A DNA stretch of 64,000 nt, taken from assembly GCA_947650285.1 (NCBI GenBank), contig CANTFL010000389.1, positions 124,001-188,000 of the forward strand. Direction: 5' to 3'. Below, in pieces: positions 45,222 to 56,514 of the stretch (position 1 is its first letter; each line of letters opens with the position of its first letter). Under the pieces are notes generated by a model. It was not told the DNA's origin. It saw only the letters and a program-made list of their open reading frames with translations, and did no database searches. The translations under genes were made by a program, and so were the position numbers. Origin of the DNA: Hyaloperonospora brassicae (lineage: Eukaryota; Oomycota; Peronosporomycetes; Peronosporales; Peronosporaceae).

Positions 45222-45241
45222 GACTACAAAGTGCTACCAGG
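45222..45241 (-). promoter_or_regulatory. Candidate primer binding site
   Basis: On the minus strand, two bases after the 5' LTR, TGGTAGCACTTTGTAG begins with TGG as a tRNA primer site should. The first eight bases are compatible with a tRNA ending TGCTACCA; I cannot assign the tRNA. Confidence 0.45.
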
Positions 45242-45632
45242 TGTAACGGGGCACACCCTTGCGTAACTTAACGCAAGGGATTTGGGTGCCCCGACGGACG
45301 TACACGTGGCAAGCGAGGAAGCGTAGGTAGGGTAAAAGTAGAACTGTTATATTTATAGAATTAAGTCTTTAAACTACTGTCTCTTCGTTTGACTTAATTC
45401 AATTATACTAATATAACTGCATGTATGGTGACGTCTCGTCACCACTCATTGCGCGCGTCTTGCGGCGATTGGTGGGTTGATATCATCACGATATCAACCA
45501 ATGAACAGACCTTTTGGTCGACCCTTCAATATCACCACTTTGGTGATATTGTTTAAAGAATATCCATCTTTGTATTCTTTATTGTCACTTTCCTTAAAGT
45601 GACAATTTCATGTAACGGGCTGCCCCGTTACA
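45242..45632 (-). repeat. 5' LTR of the gypsy element
   Basis: 391 bp, six differences from the 3' LTR by my count. One of them (37980 A in the 3' LTR, G here) turns an A-T pair of the AAAGAATAT stem into a G-T pair. Confidence 0.95.
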
Positions 45633-46318
45633 ATACCATGCCGCAGATCCTGAACAATCAACTGAAGCCGTATGTGTTCGTCCATTCGCTGACAATGTAG
45701 AAGACAGCAGCGACGAGATGTGCTCACCAAAATTACTGCTTGGTTTCGGACTTTGCAGATAGGCTGCACGAACTTATACACTCACAAAAAGGTGGCTTGA
45801 CAGTGACATGAGATCGCTTAGCTTCGACCTGCATCTTGCAGGGAAAGTGCTGCAAATTGTTGTCACTAGCCTCACAAGCTGATGATACAATACTACAGCG
45901 GCTGACGCGTGCAAGGAAGACGATGTTGACTACGAGTATCATGGCAAGTACTCAACGACTATTCTCCTCATGATTGCGCTGCAAACAAGTAGCCTGTCTC
46001 ATGACAATGAGCACAGCAGTGACCGCTCGAAGAGCTGGCAACATACTGAGGTTGTACTCATAGAGTTAAAGTCTACATATAAGGCAGCTCCATCGACAAG
46101 AATACTCGCGTGGCTGTAGTCCTAGAGTATCATGAAGGTGAACGGCCAATGCTACAAAGAATGCGACACGACACGTGCCGGTGAAGACACATCTTGTCGC
46201 ACCAAAGCATGCAAAGATGGATACTTAGTCGCATCGATCGCAGCTAGTTTCTCTTTGCATCTACTTACAATCATGGGCACGAGGGACGCAACATAAATCG
46301 AGGATAGAGCGATTCTTC
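45633..46318. other. Decayed sequence, mirror of 12823-13508
   Basis: Plus strand here corresponds to the minus strand of arm 1, with the same broken protein-like stretches. Confidence 0.4.
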
Positions 46319-47070
46319 TTCGTCTCCAGAAAGTTTGCACGCATGAAGCGACTCATTCTCTTGGAGAAGCCTCAGTGCCTTGGATGTGGCGCGTGGTTGG
46401 ACCAATCATACTGGAAGCGTATGTGCACGCCATGAGCAAAACCCCTCGTTCTTTGAGCCAAACACTTGTACAGGGGCAAACAGTCTTAGCGACCGTATCA
46501 GGACGTGAACTAGTATGTTTGCGCATCAATCAGAGTGTGACGAGATCCATGCCCACCTCTTGTGTCATCTCGAAGACCATGCTGTGCAGGCATGACCGCG
46601 ATCTGATCGCTGTCAAGTACAGCTGTGATAACACTTGCATTGACAGCTCACACTCGAAGGAGTCGGTGATCAAAGGAAGTTCACGAACAAATGGCCTATG
46701 ATCGACCCATTTTTTGCGTGACTCGTGGGCTGATCCACGCCGCAGTGAGCTTGTGCTTGCCCCAACACCACAAGGAGCTACGCGGGCTACACTCCATTGG
46801 TACACACAGCTAGCGCCCACTTGGTTGCGAGTGTACGCGAACGAAAGTGGCGTGCGTAAGCGTATCAGGAACTTTGGTAAACAAGTCAGCAGTCAGTATC
46901 TGAGCTGCGTTCCTTATGTCAACGAGTCTGACCAGACGCGCTGTTTCTTGCCGTCTTGCCGACGGTGCACCAATCGGTTTCTCCTTTTACAATCGCCATG
47001 TGTATCAGTGTTGACTCTTATGTACAGTCAGCAAACGAGCATTACGTTCGACTTCATGCATTCGTATTGA
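46319..47070 (+). pseudogene. Unidentified ORF with one in-frame TGA (arm 2)
   Basis: The mirror copy of 12071-12822, with the same single TGA at 46699-46701 and open halves on either side. The stop is shared by both arms, so it was there before the duplication or was spread by conversion. Confidence 0.35.
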
Positions 47071-47521
47071 CGTGTGTAACAATGTCACATGAGATGAGTA
47101 ATCTGCTGGGCATTGCCTATCTCCGCAGACAGAAGACGGGCGATAGTCCACGCAGCTATGACTAATCCGCTGTTGTTCCTTGTGCGTACGACATCGAATC
47201 ACACTCGTGACGCGTTTGTTTGTCAATGTTTCCATGACACCCGATCAGTGTGGCAGATCCTGTGAACTGTTGCTGTGAATGCGTCCATGACACACGACGT
47301 GGTCCAACACGGTGGTGCCAACACTTTGATATGACACGGACGCCTACGTAGCGAACAGAGACAAAACATAGGATCAAATCCACACATAAAGTGCAAGTGT
47401 GTTGCCGTATCGCAACGACTGGCCCCAAGACAAATGAGCTGGTGTACGTCTGCTCATTTCTGCCGTATTTTACTCGGCCATCGTCATCAAATCAAGTGAG
47501 CGATGCTGCAACTTCGAACCA
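47071..47521. other. 3' flank of CDK8 copy 2, no gene seen
   Basis: Mirror of 11620-12070; nothing coding recognised. Confidence 0.5.
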
Positions 47522-49497
47522 TCAACGCCGTCGTTGTTGCTTGGGACTCCGAAGACGTCCCGAGTTCGAACCGCCACCACCGGGTTCGCCACCCCCTGAC
47601 CGCTTCACTCCTGCCATAGCGCCAGCGTTCGTGGCTGCAGCGCCACCTGAACGCCCCGATCCGCGGTCTCTCCAGCCAGATCCACCGCGACCTGGCGCAT
47701 TTCCTCCTGCAAACGCTCCTCTGTTTCGCGTACCGGCATCTCCCGCATGGTTGCGATCGTTGCGCCGCTGGGAATGTTGCTGGCCATCTCGTGAGCCATG
47801 GTGGCTGCGACTTCGCGAGTGAGCGTCGCGCCCGCGATGGTCATTGTGATGCTGTGAAGAGTGGCTGCCAGGACCGTCTCGATGAGGACTGCATGCACCG
47901 CTTTCCGACTGTCTAGCCTCTGCTCCTACTGTGCCCTCCTTCTTGTTCTTCCACGGAAAAATGTCATCGCTCACGGGCTCCACAGTTTGCGTGCGAAATG
48001 AAATGGGCTCCTTGCCAGGCTCGTCGAATGCCCAATCTCGCGGCTCCGGCTCCTTGTCGAAGCCAAGTACGACAGGCACCGGTTACTTCCACAGCAAAGC
48101 AAACCATTGCGAAACAAACTACAAGGCGTACAATGTCAGTAAAGTACTCGTGTTCAAGCGCTTCTTTTGCTGTAATGCGTGTTTCAGGGTCTGCAGGTAC
48201 CACCACACACACAACACAAACAAGTCAGTGAGCAGGCAACAACTTCCATCCGCCACACACACACACACACGACAGCTATCACCATATTCCAACAGTCTCG
48301 AGAGCAAATCCAGCAAAGCTGCTCCAGCCCGGCCTGGCCCAACCTTGACTGCGTTTTTCAGCTCCGACTGTGTCGGGTACTTGCGCTCGCGTCCCATCTG
48401 CACTACGTGATGATACTCTGGCAGATTCTCGAGCCCTTCCCACGCCTGTGGCGTTGGCATACCCAAGACCTTGAATATCTTATCCAGCTGATCTTTCTGG
48501 AACGGTGCATTCGACCCTTCCACTTCTTTCCCACAAAACAGCTCGCGCGTGTTGATGAGCTCAACGAAAATACAGCCGACCGCCCAGAGGTCCACTGCTT
48601 TTGTATAGTGTTTGGCGCCAAGCAACAACTCGGGGGCGCGATACCAGAGTGTCACGACCACCCGCTCGACGTCCGACAAAGCCTTGATCGGCTCCTTGTA
48701 TATCCGTGCGAGCCCCAAATCTACCGCACAACATCCAACAACGCAGCCAAAGCACCCAATCAGCATTAACGCCAACAACCCCACTCCCGCAACAGGACCC
48801 CGCCACGCACTCCACCCCACCCACCCACCCACCCCCACGCCACTCGGCCAGCACACGACCACTGCACCCCCTCACCTGCCAGCTTGACTTGTCCCCGTTT
48901 GCGTCCGTGCCCCACCACGAGGATGTTCTGCGGCTTCATGTCCCGGTGCATGACCCACGCGTCGTGCATATAGTCGACGCCCTTGAGGATCTGAAACATG
49001 AGCGACTTGCGCGTGTACTCGCCCAGCGGCTTCTGCTTACTCTGCACGATAATGTCGTGCAGGTCGTGGTCCCCGTACTCGAACACGAGCGCCAGCGACT
49101 TGTCCCGCGCGTCCACGTGCACGTCGTGCAGGTGCACGACATTGTCGTGGTGCAGCTCCCGCAGCAGTTTGATCTCGCGCACCGTCGCGCTGGAGAGCAC
49201 CACGTCGTTCTTGCCCTCTTTATGCGACTTGACGAGTTTGATGGCAAACGTCAGGCGCTCGTCCGGGGCGTCGGTGGCACTCGAGAGAGGGACAGCCGCG
49301 GCCGAGAGTGACGACGACGCGGCCGACTGGGACGCGGCACCGGCAGAGGGCACGGCCGCTGCGGCCGCCCGCGGGTGCACAGCGCTCGCAGACGCCTCTG
49401 CTTTGAACACCATACCGTACGTGCCTTCGCCGATCTTCCCGAGCAGACGGTACTTGTCGGTCAGCGTCTCGGGCCGACGCAGCGCCGCGCGCCGCAT
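47522..49497 (-). CDS. CDK8: CDK8-type cyclin-dependent kinase (copy 2)
   Basis: Exons 48876-49497, 48283-48720, 48132-48190 and 47522-48052, with the same junctions as copy 1. All motifs are kept (GEGTYG, AIK, HRD, DLG, WYRAPE). The few protein changes include one Ala for Val in the Ala/Ser-rich insert. Both copies look functional; I see no frameshift or stop in either. Introns differ slightly in length through GT repeats. Confidence 0.88.
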
Positions 49498-49803
49498 GTT
49501 CGAGTGGCGAGCGCGTGACGCACGTGGCTCAGACGTCCTCGGGGCGAGCGAACCTGTGAAAGGGAATATTTCTGTTCGTTCACCCACTTGTTGTTTTGTT
49601 CGTGGAGCCAAAGCACCCACGGGGTCTGTTCCCCGTGCGAGCGACGTCTCGTGTTTTGTTGATACCGGTTTGGAACGGTATTGCAACGCACGGGCAAAAA
49701 GGTCGGCGTGATGTTGTTCCAAGACAAACGGACGTCCACTGCGTGGAAGTAGCCGGATCGAGTTGGTTTGAGCGACATTCGAACGACATTGTCTTTGTTC
49801 GTC
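49498..49803. promoter_or_regulatory. Shared divergent promoter MAF1/CDK8 (copy 2)
   Basis: 306 bp between the ATGs at 49497 (-) and 49804 (+), same length as in arm 1 with several substitutions. Confidence 0.6.
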
Positions 49804-50992
49804 ATGAAATACCTGGAAGAACCGCAGCTGTCGTGGCTCAATGCGGTGCTCGGCAGCTACAGCGTGGGCGACCGCGTGCTCACGGGCAAACTCGAGACGT
49901 ACTCGTGCAAGAAGGCGGGCAGCGACAAGCGATTGGCCAAGCAGCTGGAGCGCTCGTACCAGCAAGAGATGGAGCTCTCGTGCAGCGAGGCACGACCGCT
50001 GCCTTTGTCGTCGTCGTCGTCGTTGGGTCCACTTGCAGCTGCCGCCACTCGCAAACTGCTTATAACTCTCATTTCGACTATGAACGCGAGTTTTCCCGAT
50101 TACGACTTCAGTGGTGTGCGTCCGGATCAGTTCTGCAAGGTAATCGACTTCCGCAGTGCCCTCCAGCGCATCAATCACGACTTGGCCGAGCTGTTGGACG
50201 CAGAAGGCGATGGGTTTGTGGAGAAGATGTGGGAGAGCGTGGCCGAAGTGATCAAGCTCGACGACTGCGACGTGTACAGCTACATCCCTGACATGGACTC
50301 GGACCCGTTCTCGGACGGCCACTTGTACGGATGGCTCTGTATTCTGCTGGGGTGGCGACTGAGTTTGCAACGCCGTGTTGGATAGCACGTGGAGACTCAC
50401 CAAGTGCGTTGTTGTGTCTTTTTATGTGGGGTTGGTACTCAGGTGGTCGTTCAACTACTTTTTCTACAACAAGGTGCAAAAGAAGGTGCTGTACTTTACG
50501 TGCATCTGTAAAGGGTGAGTCGATCACGTTTACGAGACGTGTTTGCACTGTGGTCGAGAAGAACACGGTCGAGTCGTGGACTGATGGTGACGTTTTGACA
50601 CCAGATCGACCTATGACACGGCTACGGACGACGAGATGATGGAAGAATCGGTTGCGATGGAGGACGACGGCGAAGATGATATGGAAGATTACTTTGGCAT
50701 GTCGCCAGACTGGTACGACGCGGTTGAAGGCATCAAGATCTGTGCAGTGGTCTTGTGGATAGTCACGACGTTGTGGTCGTGTGGATGGACAGGGAGGACG
50801 GGTTGTAGTCAGTGGGCACGTATGCTCTGGATGCCACGACGAAAAATGGATCGACGGCCTTGGTGTCCGTCACTTCTCGCACTGCAGTGTGTCGTTTCGG
50901 CGAAGACGAAGGTCACGAGGTCCCGTGTGTTTTGCTCGCGAACGACGACGTGCGTGCGTGTGTTCTCGCTTTCCTGTTCACCACGTTTTTGA
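49804..50992 (+). CDS. MAF1: MAF1 homologue (copy 2)
   Basis: Exons 49804-50324, 50443-50514 and 50605 to at most 50992. Sequence and splice sites are as in copy 1; the first intron is two bases shorter. In exon 3 a GTG in copy 1 is ATG here (DDEM for DDEV). The end is uncertain for the same reason as in copy 1. Confidence 0.85.
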
Positions 50993-51295
50993 AGTCACGA
51001 ATGCTTTCTTGGTCACTAGGTTTTTGAAGTCACAATGCGGCCACGTTTCCCACAGATGTCGGACAAGCAGCTGCGCGGCTGTCGTACTCGATAGACGCAG
51101 CTGCTCCGCCTTGTCACTCTGCTGTATTATTGGTTAATGTATGCTTTTTTCTGCGCTGCGTAGTTGTGGAGTACGTTGCGTTTGTTGCGCGCGGGCAAAA
51201 AGGCCGCATGGCACAAGGGATTCAAGGGCCAGCAATTTAGCAGGAGCTTGTTATTCCACTGTCTCTTCACAAGCTGCTCATGACATGTTTATGCA

Positions 51296-51868
51296 ATGCG
51301 GACGTCGCAATTCGGAACCTGGGAGTTGACGCAAATGTTTTGTACGATGCTTGCTGTGCGCGGTCCATGGCAAATGGCACAGGAGTGTTGCGCCACCGTG
51401 GGCGAACTGTCGAAAGCTGCAGTCTTCTTGTCCGAACGGTGTCATGAGCTGTGGGCAGTGAGCAACAAGTGGGATACTAGGCTGGAGCATCGGGGTATTG
51501 TGTCCAATCTTGAGATGCAGCAACGCGGCTTTTTGTCGCTGAAGATGCGGTTGGGCCTGCTGCGGCGTGAGAACTCGCTGCAAAAAAGAGTTTGGCGATT
51601 CGGAGTCCTTCAGAATCAGCAGCAGCTCAGAAATACTAGGACGACGTCAAAGTGTTTGCCACGTTGCCAAGTGAGGTGCTCGACAGCAGTCGCGTCGTGC
51701 GTTTCTGCGTGGCTAGCAGCTCTTATTGCGGACGACGTGCTGACGCGAGTATGTGGCCATCATAGAGCCTCGACAGCGGCAAGTATGCGAGATAAAAGAC
51801 CACGACCGCGACCGGCAGTGGGTTTTTCTGATGCCGCTACAGCCCACATGTTTGCATTTTTGATGTAG
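51296..51868 (+). pseudogene. Unidentified 190-codon ORF (arm 2)
   Basis: Open from ATG at 51296; equivalent to the broken frame at 7509-8000 in arm 1. The last 80 or so codons lie in the flipped block, so the ORF here is a junction product of that inversion. Leucine/charged stretch suggests a coiled coil; no family recognised, no signal peptide. Confidence 0.35.
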
Positions 51869-51913
51869 ATATCGACGAAGTACTCACAACGCATCGCTGT
51901 TATCGCAGCATCA
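51622..51913 (+). repeat. Locally flipped block, copy 2
   Basis: Same orientation as 7221-7508 although the surrounding arms are inverted relative to each other. Confidence 0.8.
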
Positions 51914-52184
51914 GCATGAGCAATGGGAAGTGTGTGGGGAAGACACGATAGCGCTGAAGTTCTCTAGCATCCTGTTGCCACATACAAGCGTGACCATGAC
52001 ATACTTTGTCAAAGCTATGACAAATGCAGAAGCGGTTGGCTGCTAGCAAATCGCCAAAACGCGTCCATAGCTTCGCTCGACAGGTCATACACGCTGTCTA
52101 GCAGTTTTGACTCGGCTCTCCGTTTACATGATCGGGAAAGTGACGCTTAGCTGTGACAATGGCACATAGACCTTGACACATAAT

Positions 52185-54363
52185 CTGAAATCTGATCGCG
52201 TCTGGCTTGCCCGTTGTAGAAAAATCACGACCATAGTTTTTTGGTAAGATGTCACGTGATTTGATGATGGCAGCTTCACCGCTCCCAAAGATACCTGCCG
52301 TTCAGCCTCGATAGATAGCAACGCTTTTGTCGTTTGTCGGAGTGACAGCATATTCTGTCTTGTCTAGAGATCAGATGTACAATTGCTACTAATGTAATGT
52401 GCTAGCTTTACTCATTCGAAACGTAAATGTTTGGGGTGGAAAGGGCGATGAGGAGGACCAACACTGTTGCGGCCATATACAAGCGATCCTGCACCACGAA
52501 AAGTAGGCAACAAGTTAGCAATTTATGCAGCCGTGTGCGCGTCCGTATTTGTCTGAGCGTAATGCTTACGCATACATGCCTTTGTTCGCCATCTTGCGAA
52601 AATACGAGGAAAAAAACTAGCTTGAAAAAAACAAAAGAAAAAATGACCGGTTACCTGTATAATGTAGGATGGGACTACTGCACAAGCTCATATCGCAACG
52701 TCTGTTGCACAGCCAAAGCTGTTGGACCGGTGACGGCTCACGCTCCCCCTTTGTGCTCGTTGTGAGAGAGGTTAACGCAGACGATCTATTTCACACTATA
52801 AATGCATGCAATACCTTAACATGTAAATATCCTAAGCCAGGTCATATATGCCGGTGTCGAACGATGCGGTGGCTCTACGTGGCTCACCACAGTGTCCTGA
52901 TGCTCTTGAATGTGCCATGTCGAATAGCTCGATGCATTTCAATAGACGTATGCCTTGCACCTTCGCATGTAATGTTCTGTGACCCCCGGCCGATAACGCT
53001 CATAATTGTCGAAGTCCACAAGATGTAACATCTTTGACATTGTCCTTGGAGTGATAATTGCTTCTGCTCATAAACGACCCGAATTCGCAACACCCAAGGT
53101 TTTGTGCTCTGGTGACGGCGACACGCGCTCGGGTCCAGTGGCGTGAGAAAAAGAGAGTCAGTGTCGCTTGTTTCCCAAAATGTCCAATGTCTTCAAGCCG
53201 CTACGTATCGGTTCACCCGCTGTGTCAGGCTGGTAAAATATTTTATTCACTGCGTTTTTACCGCCAGTGGCACAGCCACCAAACCGACCCCACCCGCCGC
53301 TCTCGGTGTGTACAAAATGCCTGGGCTGATTCTGTGCCCTGCTACGGTCCATTAATGTTGCATGTTTCCACGCAAAGTTTGTGAAGATACCCAATCTCCT
53401 CGGTCGCCCATTTCGGGATGGCAAATACAGCCGCTATGAAGAGAAGTTTGGTAGACATGATGACGGCATGACGATATTTAGAATCTTCACTCGTTGAGCC
53501 ACACCGGGAGTAGCCATCTCCAATCGCCCTTCACTTCGTATTCTACCGCCCAAATAACGTCAATCAGCAGTCCTGTCGACGCCACCTCATTGCAAAATTC
53601 CACCAGCCTTTTAGCCGGCTGGACGATGACATCCCGGCAAATTCTCGTAAGCCGCCACGATCTCTGAGGCGTGCGGCAGGTGGTTCGTTTTTAGAATAAA
53701 AACGGCAGGGCCATCACAAGCGCTATAACTTTGTGTTCTTGGAGTCAATACCGTTAGATGCTGTGATCGCGGTATGCACTTTAATCGAAAAGGAGGTACG
53801 CACAAGCTATGCTATTTGGCCGACTTGTGGCATGTGAAATACCGAGGTGCTTGACAATAATATAAGCTTTTATCGTATATTGCTTCCTACGCTGCTGCAG
53901 CGAGCGGTCATTGCATTCGGTTGCTCGCTTTCTGATGAAGGCGACCAAAAATATCCTCACAATCCATCGATCACAAGCTTTGGCATTTGACACGATTACA
54001 ACATTCGCTCATAGTATTGGTGCGCCGTCAGTATCTTCTTCATTTTTTTCTTGTAATACAGATGCTTATCAGTCATCAACGTAGAAAAAGGCGGTCACCC
54101 TACAAAAAATCGAGTCCGCTATTCTTTGGTCTCTTTCTTGTGCTCGGGATGAATGGAAACCCATCCCAACCGAAAAGGCGCCTGTCCAGAAACGGAGGAT
54201 TAGTCCCTGACCGCACTTAAAGTTGCAAAAAACAGCACACGCACGCAAATCGCATGTTTCTGCTCGGAATCTGCGCCAGAAACTGAAACCACAGGTCGAG
54301 TGTAGGGTCCGAACTGCAAGCTGGGCGGCGGTCACATTGTCTTTTTTAAGCTTCCACTTCGTG
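52185..54363. other. Diverged outer flank, arm 2 side
   Basis: No supportable gene. Parts align by eye to 6240-6960 in inverted orientation (around 52540-52700 and 54060-54220); about 250 bp after 52184 and about 1.2 kb (52770-53990) seem unique to this side. Confidence 0.5.
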
Positions 54364-54380
54364 TCATTTCCGCATTCTCC
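54364..54380 (+). promoter_or_regulatory. Conserved core-promoter-like element of effector 2
   Basis: TCATTTCCGCATTCTCC, 36 bp upstream of the ATG at 54417; one base different from the element at 6034-6050 at the same spacing. Confidence 0.5.
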
Positions 54381-54416
54381 CTCAAAGAGCAAGTGCCCAG
54401 GTCCGTTTGCTGTACA

Positions 54417-55082
54417 ATGCGTCTTCTCAAGACGGTGCTACTTCCTGCAGCCATCCTCTTGGTGTCACACTTGGAACTGCTGCAAGCCCGTGCGCCCGAG
54501 AGCAACGAAGTGAATGTCTTCGATAGCAGACTCATCCGATCTGTCACCGTGAAAGCCGCGAATGACGAAGACAGAGGTTTCGATGGACTTTTGCCTTCAC
54601 TAAAGCGCATCATTGTAGACCTATATTCGGCGCGTATGGCTGCCAAGGCTGCTAGGAAGGCTAAGGCGGACGCTATCAAAGTCACTAAGCTTGCTATCGC
54701 TAACGTTGCAAACTTTGAGCACGAAGCTGACCCTACCATTAAGGTGATGCTTCAGGGCTTGGACAAGAACCTCGAAAGGCAGATAGCGAAACTGGCGAAT
54801 GGAGAACGAGGTCTTGACGTTTTCATTGGCAGTAAGGAGTACGACGAATTCGTGGCTGCTGTCCGGTACTGTAACGGGCTCCAAACCACCTCAAAACAAT
54901 TCTTTATTCGCCCGGTCTTGATTTTGATGCGCCGCTTCGGCATCAAAGAAGTGGAAGAAGGTATCGAAAAGATCAAAAAGAGTCCGGAGCCCAGGAAGCG
55001 GGATTTAGGTAGAACCCTCGAGTCACAACTCATCACGGAGAAGGAGATAATCAAAGCGAAGAAGATCAAAGAGACCATCTAA
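54417..55082 (+). CDS. Secreted RXLR-type effector candidate (paralogue)
   Basis: 222 aa from the ATG at 54417, where the signal peptide MRLLKTVLLPAAILLVSHLELL starts and matches the paralogue at 5305-5997; the ATG eight codons upstream would bury it. RLIR at residues 38-41 fits RXLR, followed by an acidic NDEDR in place of EER. The two proteins share the signal peptide and RXLR region and a weak C-terminal match (RRFGIKEVEEGIEKI with FQFGEEKVKNAIKEA), while the middle differs strongly, as in fast-evolving effectors. Middle part is Ala/Lys-rich helical. It lies just outside the mirrored arms, on the opposite strand to its paralogue. Confidence 0.75.
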   Translation: MRLLKTVLLPAAILLVSHLELLQARAPESNEVNVFDSRLIRSVTVKAANDEDRGFDGLLPSLKRIIVDLYSARMAAKAARKAKADAIKVTKLAIANVANFEHEADPTIKVMLQGLDKNLERQIAKLANGERGLDVFIGSKEYDEFVAAVRYCNGLQTTSKQFFIRPVLILMRRFGIKEVEEGIEKIKKSPEPRKRDLGRTLESQLITEKEIIKAKKIKETI

Positions 55083-56512
55083 ATGGATTGAAAGATGAGG
55101 AAAGTAGGTGAGGATAAAGATCGAAATGGAGGACGAATAAAGTTTAGGTGGTGTCACTTCAAATGAATAGGTCCGAAGATTATCGATCTGAAATGTGCTT
55201 CGGAGAGGCAATTCATGCAGAAAATAAAGTGGAGACGATCGCATCGCAACCTGTCTTGTATGTACGAACATTCGTGAGTATCTGGTGAGATTGATCTTGA
55301 CATTGTACAAACATTTTTGCTAGTATTGATCAATCACCTTTGTCCAGCTATCGTTTATCCATTATGACTTTCAGTCATCTGTAAAGCCATATTCTTGTAA
55401 CTCTCGTTGACAGGTGTCGAAACATGTGGCATCAAGTTTAGGACCTAGCCGGTGTATGTTCAGAAATAACCCACATGTTACTTGTATAGGCAATACGCAC
55501 CTCGTCCTCAAGTAAAGCCACTTGTGTGGCTATCTGTCCTTCTCTCTTTTCTTCTATACGGACTTTATATATATTAGACGCCTGAACTCAGCAAGATTGA
55601 TATAGCAATCCGTACTTGGTGATACTAGCTCAGCGATTGGAGCTTGGGTAAAATCCTGATTTGGCGATCGTTAGTCGGCCAGCGCTCGAGGATAACGATC
55701 AGTGATAATTGCGTATATCCGTGTGTGCGCAGTATGTAACGTATATGCATGAGCGCAGTATGTAAGGGCTATACATTGGTGTCGTACGAATTACGTTTGA
55801 TGGGGGGAATTGGGCGTTTCAGCCACCAAAAAGGTACGTTTCAGGTTTTACTCCTAACATAGTAAAAATCTTACATTTAGGTCCTTAGACAGGATTAATC
55901 ATCGTGATAAAACTTAATAAACCTCAGTTTGCGGTTTGATCTATAGATGACACGTGCCTATAAAAGACACGTGCATTGTTAAGGTGTCTTCGATCATAAA
56001 CGTTTGAAGCTGGACAGAAGCATATACTTTAAGCACCTTGTGCTGCCGATTAGCTAAGTCCCTTGAGCCAAGACTAGAAGATCTGTGATCTAGTGGAATT
56101 TAAATTTTTATCACTAGTTGACTGATAAGTTATAGTTCTTTTCACTTGTTGGCTCGTTGCGTCGTCATTAATTCGACGAAATAAGTAGCTCCTCGAGCGT
56201 ATGCCTTCATCAGCAAAGAGATGTGGCATTTCGTCCACAATATATCTGTAACGATGAGGCTCACATGGTTTGCTTTCCAGTTGCAACAATGATTCTACTT
56301 CGTTCATTCAATATATGCATTATTATTCCACGACGCAATCAATTAAAAACATTTCGTATCTATTCCACTTTATCACTTTACTAATGCAAAGTAGAAAATG
56401 GAAGTGTACAATAATTGATCTTACAAGTGAAGCCACCTGCTTAAGATGAATAATTCGACAACTGACCCTTTTACTTGGTGTATATTAAATTTGTCATTTA
56501 GGTCAATAAATT
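55083..56512. other. Intergenic, no gene seen
   Basis: 3' flank of the effector then AT-rich sequence with short chance ORFs. Nothing supported. Confidence 0.5.
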
Positions 56513-56514
56513 TA

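Larger units (their letters stand above)
37650..45632 (-). mobile_element. Complete Ty3/gypsy chromovirus with dense hairpins
   Basis: A 7983-bp element read on the minus strand, with 391-bp LTRs (45242-45632 as 5', 37650-38040 as 3'), flanked by the 5-bp target duplication ATACC (37645-37649 and 45633-45637). The order is 5' LTR, candidate primer site, gag, pol (protease, reverse transcriptase, RNase H, integrase, chromodomain), purine tract, 3' LTR. An extra ORF runs antisense between pol and the 3' LTR. I count six differences between the LTRs, so it is young but not brand new. The whole element is filled with short perfect inverted repeats, about one per 40 bp; host genes nearby do not show this. 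pol has one frameshift, so this copy is probably not autonomous. Confidence 0.95.
36390..52184 (-). repeat. Inverted duplication, arm 2
   Basis: The mirror image of 6961-14310, enlarged by a solo LTR at 36550-36987 and a complete gypsy element at 37650-45632. Both insertions are absent from arm 1. CDK8 and MAF1 copies are intact in both arms. Small differences include microsatellite length in the CDK8 introns and scattered substitutions. Confidence 0.95.

Noticed and set aside
37650..45632. CRISPR-like or tandem repeat explanation of the hairpin array
   Set aside because: The stems differ in sequence from one to the next; there is no repeated unit, only repeated self-complementarity, and the region codes for gag and pol.
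37650..45632. Nested MITE insertions as the source of the stems
   Set aside because: Stems fall inside conserved protein motifs without disrupting them and have no target duplications.
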